DNA from: a virus
IMG/VR virus record: IMGVR_UViG_3300002835_000127
Span: 1 to 64,000 of that record
Reading direction: 5' to 3' (one strand)
Length of the DNA: 64,000 bases
Below, piece after piece: positions 10,840 through 19,600 of this stretch. Both the position numbers and the translations under genes were made by a program. Each line of letters starts with the position of its first letter. Position 1 is the first letter of the stretch. The notes beneath the pieces are model-generated. The model saw only the letters and a program-made list of their open reading frames with translations. It was not told where the DNA came from and searched no databases.

Positions 10840-11763
10840 TTATCCAGCTGTAACGTTCTGTCCACCTAGAATAACCCATGAACCTTTTTGTTCTGTTTGG
10901 TCACCTGCAATTCTAGATTCCCATTGTAGTGTAACAGAACTTCTGTATGGAGTATTAGCTGCGAAAGTGATACCAGTATACGAGCCATATGTGCTGGTAG
11001 TATTAAACCCAGTATAGTAAGTTTGTGTTACACCAGTAACTCCAGTTGCAATAAAAGGTGTGGTTGCTCTTGCAGTGTTAACGATAGTAACTCTGTATCC
11101 AGAAGGCAAGTTAGATGCTGTGCCTCCGCTTCCCCCAACAACCTGCATGTAAAATCCGGTTGGACCGCAGTTTGCATAGATAACATCTTCAGTTCCAGTG
11201 AAGATGTAAGGATTGTTAACATTAGTAGATATACCACCGCCGCCTACACCAGTTGTACTAACAGGAAATGCAGAAGTTAATCCAGGTGCTCCACCAGCTA
11301 ATGATCCATTAGTGCTCCAGTTGTTTGCATGGACCTCGTTAGAATAAGCCCCGTAAGTCGATCTTCCAGTATAACCAACGTTACCAGCAAAGCTAGCTGT
11401 TACACCAGCTGCTTGAGTTAGATTACCAGCTATACCCAATGCCCCACTAAATGTGGATGCTCCAGATACTGCTAGTGTCTGTGTTGACGTCGAAACAAAA
11501 GAAGCAGCACCGTTACTTGCTATTGCTGCTAGTGCAGTGCCTGACGCAGGGGTGGAGAAAGTGTTTGCTCTAATAGTCAAAGCAGAAACCCTACCCGTTG
11601 AAGCTCCAGTTAGATCCATTACACCAGTAGAGGTGTCTATTCCAAATACATTTTCAAATCCATTTACCCAATTCTGAAGAATTAGAAAGTTGGAATTTAT
11701 GGTAATTCTAGATCCCGATATCGAATCAGAACCTAAAATTTCAGTAATACTTACAGATGCCAT
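10840..11763 (-). CDS. Fibre-like structural protein, Gly/Ala/Thr/Ser-rich, 307 aa
   Basis: The protein starts MASVSITEILGSDSISGSRI and has a low-complexity Gly/Ser/Thr/Ala composition. Motifs such as LAVSGASTFSGALGIAGNLT resemble the repeated shaft pattern of phage fibre proteins. The C-terminal 150 residues look like a compact beta domain ending in a Gly-Gly-Gln-Asn-Val motif, perhaps a knob or receptor-binding tip. A GATATATA box lies 32 bases upstream of the ATG, so it probably begins a transcript covering the three genes to its left. A head fibre or decoration protein is an alternative to a tail fibre. Confidence 0.65.
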   Translation of the reverse strand: MASVSITEILGSDSISGSRITINSNFLILQNWVNGFENVFGIDTSTGVMDLTGASTGRVSALTIRANTFSTPASGTALAAIASNGAASFVSTSTQTLAVSGASTFSGALGIAGNLTQAAGVTASFAGNVGYTGRSTYGAYSNEVHANNWSTNGSLAGGAPGLTSAFPVSTTGVGGGGISTNVNNPYIFTGTEDVIYANCGPTGFYMQVVGGSGGTASNLPSGYRVTIVNTARATTPFIATGVTGVTQTYYTGFNTTSTYGSYTGITFAANTPYRSSVTLQWESRIAGDQTEQKGSWVILGGQNVTAG

Positions 11764-11795
11764 TTTTTATTATTTTTTTATCCTTTTTTCAGAGT

Positions 11796-11803
11796 TATAT
11801 ATC
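11796..11803 (-). promoter_or_regulatory. GATATATA late-promoter-like box
   Basis: On the minus strand TCGATATATAACTC lies 32 bases upstream of the ATG at 11763, in the 64-base gap after the PhoH-like gene. It matches the box shared by other operon heads here. Confidence 0.55.
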
Positions 11804-11827
11804 GAAGAGAAATTATATCAATAAACA

Positions 11828-12508
11828 CTAATCTCTAAAGTCACCGTAAACTCTAAGGATCGGTTCCACTATTTCGTGTCTATGATTAGTTTTAAGCGAG
11901 ATCACTTTAACACCCTTAACATTCTCCTCTAATCTAGCAAAAAAGCTTATTCCGCTTTCTTTCTTATTCTTAAGATCCGATTGTGTTATGTCCCCGCAGA
12001 AAACCATTTTACCACCTTTACCTAAGCGGCCTAGCATCATCTCGGTTTGACTGTGTGTGATGTTTTGACACTCGTCAACGACAACGAAGGAATTAGGGAA
12101 TGTTCTACCTCTCATGAAGGCAAAAGGCACTATCTCTATTTGATTCTCAGCTAGCATCTTATCAACTTTCTCTCTATCGTATAAAAGATGGAGATTTGAA
12201 TAGATGGGAGCCAACCACGGATCCATTTTTTCCTTGAGATCGCCGGGCAAAAAACCTATGTCCTCTTTTGCTACAGTCGGTCTGGTTATTATGATCTTTT
12301 CTATTTCCCTTTTGAAAAACATGTCCATAGCAACCTGGCAAGCAACTAAAGTCTTACCAGATCCTGCTTGACCTTTTATCAAGACAACAGGATTATCGTA
12401 AATCAGTGATTTTGCTATTTTTTGTTCCTCGTTTAATTCAATTTTGAATCTTATCGGATTTTTAGGTTTTCTTTTTTCCGAATTTGGGATTTTTGATAGT
12501 TTTTCCAT
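11828..12508 (-). CDS. phoH: PhoH-like P-loop ATPase
   Basis: A 226-residue protein with the full PhoH set: Walker A GQAGSGKT (46-52), the family signature GFLPGDLKEKMDPW (85-98), Walker B FVVVDECQN (141-149) and FCGDITQSD (170-178). PhoH-like proteins are ATPases linked to RNA metabolism or phosphate stress and are common in phages; their phage role is not settled. I chose the ATG at 12508 (MEKLSK); a TTG nine codons upstream would extend it to 12535 but is a less likely start. The gene is sandwiched between very large tail genes, which is an odd place for an RNA-metabolism enzyme. Confidence 0.9.
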   Translation of the reverse strand: MEKLSKIPNSEKRKPKNPIRFKIELNEEQKIAKSLIYDNPVVLIKGQAGSGKTLVACQVAMDMFFKREIEKIIITRPTVAKEDIGFLPGDLKEKMDPWLAPIYSNLHLLYDREKVDKMLAENQIEIVPFAFMRGRTFPNSFVVVDECQNITHSQTEMMLGRLGKGGKMVFCGDITQSDLKNKKESGISFFARLEENVKGVKVISLKTNHRHEIVEPILRVYGDFRD

Positions 12509-12561
12509 ATTAGATATTATATTACTTATAAACAAAAAGGATTCGATTTATCCACTTATTT

Positions 12562-15500
12562 TTATTGATTAAAAGTGGCGTCAGGATTATCCTTAATAAC
12601 TAGGTTTGAAACAAAAGGTAATTTATTATTTTTAGCATTTTCAATTTGATCCTGAGCCATTGTTTTCTCTAAAGCTTGTAGCTTCTGATCAGTGTTTTTT
12701 GGTGGTATTGGCCATCCGTAATCTGATGAATTAACAGCGAAAGGATTTTTATCATTAGGGTTTTTATCTGTGTAATTCACTACGGTTACAAAAGCAGGAT
12801 TAGATACTTCATATACATTTCCGAATGCATCCTCCACTGAATTGTAAATGGAGTAGTAGCCCTCCTGAGCGAATGTGTAAATAAAATAAGGAGTGTTCTT
12901 AACATTCAATATCTCTGTGCCGGTTTTCGCATCGCTTAGTATCCATACGTTATTTTGCTTTCCGTAGATAGCAGAATTATAATTGGAGAAGAAAACAGTG
13001 CAAAGCTGTGGAAGTGTCAGTCCCTTATCAGATTGGTGTACATCACACCACGTCCACGGGTTCGACCCTGGTCTAGATATAATCTGTCCCATATTGACAC
13101 CAAGTTGAGGAATGTATTGCTCAGAGAGGAAAGAATACACATTAGCGTTACTATTAGTCGTAACATAATCCAACCAAGCAGGTCCTGTTGATCCGCCATA
13201 GGTGGAATCATTCTGACCAGTAAAGAATATGTTCCCTATTGAATCAGAAGAGAATACGTTACCCGATACAGTTTTAACGTTTTCCAAACTTAATGTGCTC
13301 ACTACTCCAGTATTTAAGTCCTGTTTAAAGACATAAGTATTCTGTAAATTATTCGAGGCTGAAGCGGAGGTTGCTCCTGTGAAAATACCAACTAGATTAC
13401 CAGTTTCAGTAGCAACAGGTCTCGAATTCCAGATATCGCTATCCGATGCTGTCGAAGAGCCAGCTCCGGTTTGTGTAATTGTCTGTATATCAGGCAAAGG
13501 TCCGAATATTACCTTCTCTGTTGAATTTGAGGGATTTACAAAACCGGTTACTAAGTACTGACCAGGGAGGTCGAACTCTATATCTTTACCAAGATATGTA
13601 TCAGATGTAGCTCCATAGTGTTGATTGGTCACGGTATAATAGCCATTGTACTTGCTCAAATATCCAGCATTTCTTTGGAATGGCTTCAGATTTGTAGTAT
13701 CAGATCCAAAAGAACTAAAGAAACTTCCGGTAATTCCTATGTTACCGGGGTCTGAATAATCCATGATAAAATAGAAAGGTTTATAGCCGCTATAAACAGT
13801 AGGATTGGTAAGTGTAACACCGGTTATATTGATGCTAACATTAGTAGAGCCATTGACCGCTACGGTCTCCGTTCCAGATAGTGAAGCTACGGAAACAGCA
13901 GTTACACTATCCATCCCGTCATTATTAATCTGTGCCGCTGCTCTTAAGCTGAAATCTAAGGAATTCATAATAATGACGCCATTAACATCTGATGAAGTAC
14001 CGGTGTTCCCTAATTGGTCGGGTACATAAATGTTATCTGTAGTTCTATTCCATGCATTCTTTAGAGTTGACATTTTGTAAGTAGGACTAACATAATCAGT
14101 CTGGAAAGATAAAGCCAATTTACCCAAAGACGAATCCATCATTAACTGTTCAACCGTATTTGCGTTTACCGAGCTAACATCAGAAGGAAAGTGTCTAAAA
14201 TTCTTAACTTGATACTTCCAATCAGTCTCGGAGTTAACGTCCCTTAGAGAAGTAGTGTTTCCAATATTGTTAGTTAATTCCATTATAAAAATACCAGATC
14301 CTGCCTCTATTGAGCTAGTATCTGTTGCACCGTTTCTAATTAGAGGGAAAGATAACTGGTTCCAATACCAGAAATCAAAAGTATAATCGCTTCCCGAGGT
14401 TAAGCTTTGCGATCCTGATACCCAGGTAACACCCATACAGTAAACGTCGGAATTAAAATTACTATCGGGTAAAAAATATGTTATTGTATCAATCCTGTAA
14501 TAAGCACCCCCTATTTGTACCACCATTCCGGTGTACAAATCAGAACCTGCCGTGGAAAGAGATCCGGATGTCGGTGACTGACCAACAGAAATGTATTTGA
14601 TTGCGGTTGAACTTGATAAATTACCAGAAACCTGTGTTATGCCGTCCTCGCCATATAATCTAAAATTGGAATCTGATGTACTTGCACTGGACGGATCCAC
14701 ATAAGTCCACTGTATTCCTATATTAGGAGAATATTCACCGGTTCCACCCGGTGTATAAATCCAGCTATAATCAGTGCCAAGTCCTGGAACATCTGAATTA
14801 GTTAACCCGATGGGTGCACCAGTAGGACCTACAGTAGGAGCTACGGAAGACCAAATATAGTCTCCAACCTCTATTAGTCCATTGAATGATCCTCCAACAT
14901 AGATTGAATTCCCGTCCTCCGATGGTATTATTCTTAGCACCTTTGTGCTTTTACCAGAAACCCCCATAGAATCAACCACTCTTCCCTCCTCGTCGTAACT
15001 AGCTATAAAACCAGTATATGAATCCGTTTCTAGAAAGGGTGAATCTGATGCATCATGAGTCTGTCCTCCTTGTATAGAGAGAGATCCCGCTAGAGAAGGG
15101 TTACTAGCAAAAAGATAAGAATCGTCACCGTTTATATCCTTTCCCAGTAGAATACCGGTGAATGCTGGATTAGTCTCAGCTCCATTACTGAAAGGCTGAT
15201 ATATGCCTAATATAGCCCCGCCTATAACATATCTTTTATGTGATCCTGTATCAATTATACAATTGGTATAAATCTCGAAACCCGGGACATTTGAAAGATT
15301 TGAAACTATCTGTGCCCATTTAGCTTCTTGCACGCTATCTACTAAATCCATATCCTCCACAGAGGGTATTGGTGGATTATTCCAATAAGGCTGCTTGCCA
15401 GCTTCTCCTGAAGCTATAGCGGAAAGCTCCGTTGTTAGAAAAAGATTTCTTGGATCTAGACCAGGGAACTTGTACTGAAGATAATCCGTTTGATATGTCT

Positions 15501-16662
15501 GCCAGTAAGGGTATTCCCAGGTGTACTTATTAACACCAGGTATTGAGTTAGCAAAAGGTCTAGAACTTCCAGTTGCCTGCGTGTAATAAGTGAAATTCCA
15601 TCCAGTTGCGCCCTGTTGTAAACTAGAAGCTTTCACATAAGGAACCTCATATGAAAGTCTATCTAGCTGATTTTGAGCTAGTATCCAAAGATCGTTTTCG
15701 TAAGTCAAAACACCGTCTTGGTTTCTGTTTCTATTTTGTATGCCCAATGAAAGTATCTGATTACTTCCGCTAAGGCCAATTAGAGAACCAGTAACCCCAT
15801 TAAAGTGATATAGTCCAGGACCAATATCATAATTACCCCAGAATACGTGGCCATTGTCTCTTATCGCTAAACTAGTAACACTAGCAGTAGCACCTGGTGT
15901 ATCGAAGGTCTGCCAGGTTTGGAAATCCCAGAATTGTAGTTTTCCAGAATCGGAACCTGACCACAGGTTGAAGTTCTCATCTAATCCAAGTGAGTATACA
16001 TTATCACTTAGGTTTGAAAAATTTGATGAATTGTAAAAGTTAGCAGAAGGAATATATGGTATATTACCTTCTAGGTAAGAAACACCAAGTTCTTCACCTG
16101 GAATTTCTATTATACCCTGGCTTGTGCCTAGATAATATCTATAGTCGTCCCCTCCAAACCCTCTAGCTTTAATGTCGTAAATGTGAGGCCAGATGTACCC
16201 GTCTGCAACTCTTTTCCAAGAGTCATTTGGTATGTCATATCTATAAAGAAATCCACCCGTTAAGCCAGCAGATCCGGTTCCGCCTAATGTTAAGAAAGCT
16301 AAAACATCATTTCCATATGGACAAGCATATATTTTAGAAACCTCCATCGGGGAATTAAAAGTATCTATGTCATTGAATGACCAGGACTTTCCAGTATTAA
16401 CATCATCCGGTGCTATATAGAAAATAGCGGGGTCGTCTAGAGATGCTATCTCCGCACACCCAACCCATTTAGTTCCATCTGGAGAAATCGATACCGTTCT
16501 CGTGTCGAGATAGTAAGGAGCCGCTGAAGGCACTGCTGAATTTTGGTAATTATAGTAGGTCCAAGTTGCTCCATTGAACATTCTTAGATCTTGACCTACC
16601 GCCCAAATTTTATCGTTCGAATCTATATCGAATCCTAGTGTGTATAATCCTGAGTATGGCAT
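12562..16662 (-). CDS. Very large tail/fibre protein with N-terminal propeller-like repeats
   Basis: The 1366-residue protein starts MPYSGLYTLGFDIDSNDKIW. The N-terminal 330 residues contain repeated blade-like units (DIDSNDKIWAVG, LDENFNLWSGSDSGKLQFWD, RDNGHVFWGN), the style of a two-component-regulator type beta-propeller. The central part is Ser/Thr/Gly/Asn-rich beta sequence. Near residues 1235-1310 a PKD-like stretch (FAQEGYYSIYNSVEDAFGNV) precedes a helical tail rich in Lys, Asn and Gln. It follows the 1720-residue gene after 31 bases. A receptor-binding or fibre role is inferred; the exact family is not recognised. Confidence 0.7.
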   Translation of the reverse strand: MPYSGLYTLGFDIDSNDKIWAVGQDLRMFNGATWTYYNYQNSAVPSAAPYYLDTRTVSISPDGTKWVGCAEIASLDDPAIFYIAPDDVNTGKSWSFNDIDTFNSPMEVSKIYACPYGNDVLAFLTLGGTGSAGLTGGFLYRYDIPNDSWKRVADGYIWPHIYDIKARGFGGDDYRYYLGTSQGIIEIPGEELGVSYLEGNIPYIPSANFYNSSNFSNLSDNVYSLGLDENFNLWSGSDSGKLQFWDFQTWQTFDTPGATASVTSLAIRDNGHVFWGNYDIGPGLYHFNGVTGSLIGLSGSNQILSLGIQNRNRNQDGVLTYENDLWILAQNQLDRLSYEVPYVKASSLQQGATGWNFTYYTQATGSSRPFANSIPGVNKYTWEYPYWQTYQTDYLQYKFPGLDPRNLFLTTELSAIASGEAGKQPYWNNPPIPSVEDMDLVDSVQEAKWAQIVSNLSNVPGFEIYTNCIIDTGSHKRYVIGGAILGIYQPFSNGAETNPAFTGILLGKDINGDDSYLFASNPSLAGSLSIQGGQTHDASDSPFLETDSYTGFIASYDEEGRVVDSMGVSGKSTKVLRIIPSEDGNSIYVGGSFNGLIEVGDYIWSSVAPTVGPTGAPIGLTNSDVPGLGTDYSWIYTPGGTGEYSPNIGIQWTYVDPSSASTSDSNFRLYGEDGITQVSGNLSSSTAIKYISVGQSPTSGSLSTAGSDLYTGMVVQIGGAYYRIDTITYFLPDSNFNSDVYCMGVTWVSGSQSLTSGSDYTFDFWYWNQLSFPLIRNGATDTSSIEAGSGIFIMELTNNIGNTTSLRDVNSETDWKYQVKNFRHFPSDVSSVNANTVEQLMMDSSLGKLALSFQTDYVSPTYKMSTLKNAWNRTTDNIYVPDQLGNTGTSSDVNGVIIMNSLDFSLRAAAQINNDGMDSVTAVSVASLSGTETVAVNGSTNVSINITGVTLTNPTVYSGYKPFYFIMDYSDPGNIGITGSFFSSFGSDTTNLKPFQRNAGYLSKYNGYYTVTNQHYGATSDTYLGKDIEFDLPGQYLVTGFVNPSNSTEKVIFGPLPDIQTITQTGAGSSTASDSDIWNSRPVATETGNLVGIFTGATSASASNNLQNTYVFKQDLNTGVVSTLSLENVKTVSGNVFSSDSIGNIFFTGQNDSTYGGSTGPAWLDYVTTNSNANVYSFLSEQYIPQLGVNMGQIISRPGSNPWTWCDVHQSDKGLTLPQLCTVFFSNYNSAIYGKQNNVWILSDAKTGTEILNVKNTPYFIYTFAQEGYYSIYNSVEDAFGNVYEVSNPAFVTVVNYTDKNPNDKNPFAVNSSDYGWPIPPKNTDQKLQALEKTMAQDQIENAKNNKLPFVSNLVIKDNPDATFNQ

Positions 16663-16693
16663 TCAATTATATATTGCATTAAAAAATAAGGGA

Positions 16694-19600
16694 TCAACTT
16701 CTGTACGGTGGGGTTGTACCGGTTGATGCAGACACAGCAAAAATATTTTCTGATGTGTTAGCAAGATCCGATGTGTTAGCTAATGTGGACGAGTCTATCC
16801 CAGGAGGCATAACTGTATAGTAGAAGTCAGTAATATAGTCATCACTAGAGTTATTAAGCTGGTCAGCAACTTCCTGAAGTGTTAATGTGCTAGGTGAAGA
16901 AGCTGTAAATGTTACACCAACGGGAGCTGGATAAAGCTCAGTTGCAGTGCTTAATTTTAGATGATCACCATCTGTTGCGGTGTGTATCTCGAATCCGCCT
17001 AGCCATTCACCATTATAGGCGAAATCTTCCCAAGAGTGTGCATAGGCATCAACCCATTGACTCTCCTCGAATATCTGCCAATCTAGATTTTTAACACCCC
17101 AATATTTTAGATTAGCATTAGGGTACGTCTCAGAAGTTTCATTCCAATATGTATAACCATAATAAGATCCGGTTCCTCCGCTGAGTGATGCAGAAGAACT
17201 AGGAACAGATATAGATCCAGTAACAACCGTTGTTAAAACGGACCCGTTAAACTGAGCACCCGTTATATCAGGAGCCTGTATCGTAACTATATTTGTAGCA
17301 CCAATTGGATCTGGAGACGAAGCATAGTAATCCGGATACGTAACCAGCTGATTTACAGAGGCAACTAAGCTGTTTGTAGTCTTATAAAGATTATCGCCAT
17401 TTGTTGTTTCACCAATTAGTCTATTGTCAATATAGACTTTAATCGACCCAGGCGTAGCAATTGTTTCGTTGCCATTTAAAGTAACCGAGTTCTCGCTCGA
17501 TGAATAAACCACACCAGACATAGACGTATCTAGAGTAAGAGATATGGAAAAAACTGTAGTACTGAATATCTCCTGCACCTGCCAGTTTCCATTAACCTCC
17601 GGTGTATCCGAGTTACATATCCAAACATAGTCTCCAAGCAAAAGTCCATGAGCAGCAGAGGTTGTAATTTCAGCGAATCCGAATGTTCCTGGATAAGATG
17701 GCGAATCCGGAGAAGCTATGGAGGTTGGAGTTAATATCGATTGTGATAGTTCTAAATATCCGGTTGCTCCTATAGGATCTGAATATGCTCCTACATATAA
17801 GCTCTGACCTTCCTCGACATTATTACCGTAAGTTGCATAAGCAAGCATCTGAGCTGGCATTTCTTTATTCAGCTCTTGGTAAGTCATTCCCTCAGCAGGA
17901 TACTCCCATATCGACTGATAAAGCTCCCATGGCTTGTATACTTGCTCCCAGTCATAATACTCTACTTCTCTATATCTTGTCCATGCATCAATATCAATGG
18001 TAGACGGAGCAACCTCAATCAGGTTATTCTTGATTACATTTGTTTTTGCATTAAATCCATCATAAACGTTACAGATGACCTTATATTTTCCAGCGTAAGA
18101 CAGGAAGTGTGAAAATTTATAATAACCTAGGATATTCCCTCTAAATTCATAATAATAGGGTAAACCCGGTTCTGTTGGTAGCTTCTGTATGATCCACTCG
18201 ATCTCAAACATGTTCGAGAAATCTATATTAGCCCATGTTAGCATTAGATATTCCTGTATCGGAGAAACCAAAAGCTCGCCTCCTACCGTTACAGATCCAC
18301 CCACATCCTTCAACAAGGTATATTCGCCAGTTGCGTAGTTGATTGATGTTACAGTTCCGTAATATCCACCAGTTAAACCAAAAGTAAGGAAATCCTGATA
18401 TTGTCTAACTAATGCATAGTCACCCACACTAAATAAAGGAAGTGTCAGAGAGCTCCAACTCATACTCATCTCGCTCCAAAGCCATATATCGGTTAGCAAT
18501 TCAAGAACAACTGGCATACCCAGTGGGTTCTGATATGGCTGTCCACTTATTGGATCAACTAGAGGATTTGGGTCCTGTATGCCATCACCAAGCTTTTTTA
18601 GATTACCGTTCTCCTTCTGTTGATACCAATTGGATATGGCCTGAACCATAGCTACATTCTCTGCGGCAGATCTAGTTTGCAGATAATAAAGAGGATCCGA
18701 AATGTTTCCAAAATCCGAGCTAAGAGAAGGCAAAACAGAGATGGTGCCATTTATAAAAGCAGGGTTAACCGTGGAGTAGTAATACACAGTAGTAACCTCT
18801 TGTGGATTTACATACCATTCTAGAGGAGTAGCACCTGTCGTACCATTTCCGGTAACCCCCAATGGATCAGTTTGTGTCGGGTATGGAGTAGTGCTCAGAT
18901 AAAAATCATAATCACCAACCTGTACAGACTGCAGATTAGCAGTAAGATTGAAATTATATTGCTTGCCTGCATAAACTTGCAAAGTCTGATTTCCGCCTGT
19001 TGCTGGGATTCCTTCGAAATATAGAGCACCTCCGGAAGATCCAGTAGCACCATATAATTCAACGTTAACACTAACCAAATCCCCGTAATTTTCTGGAGTT
19101 TGTAATGTAGTTGAATAAGGTCTGGTTGAAAAAGCTCTTAGATCCTCAATAAATCCAAAATCTGGATTGGCTACTATATCAAGGTAAAATCCAGATTGTA
19201 TATCGGATCTGACCATAGAATCCGTCCAAGCTTTGGTGTTGTAAACCGTAAAGTAAATACCTTCACCACAGATATCTACTATTCTTGCATTCAAAGGAAG
19301 ATATGTTGCTTTAAGTCTTTCTTTAAGAGCAAAAAGTTTAATTAAAACCTCTTCCTGTGTGAAGGTAAATGAGTCAACAACAACAGGATATCCATAAACA
19401 TCAACATCTGTTGTTTGCTTGTTAAGATCGTAATAAAGACCGAATAACGAAGTCTTTTTATAGGTTCTACTAGGAACTAAAGTAGACTCAGAAGAGACAT
19501 CGAGAACGTAAGTTCCATCCGGACCTGGTCCATATGTCTGCTCTAATCTATATTTTCCTTTGTTAGCATTATCTAAAACGTCGCTAATCAGAACACTCTG

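Noticed and set aside
12509-12535. TTG start extending the PhoH-like gene by nine codons
   Set aside because: The extension overlaps the leader and the ATG at 12508 gives a normal PhoH N-terminus. TTG starts are rare here.
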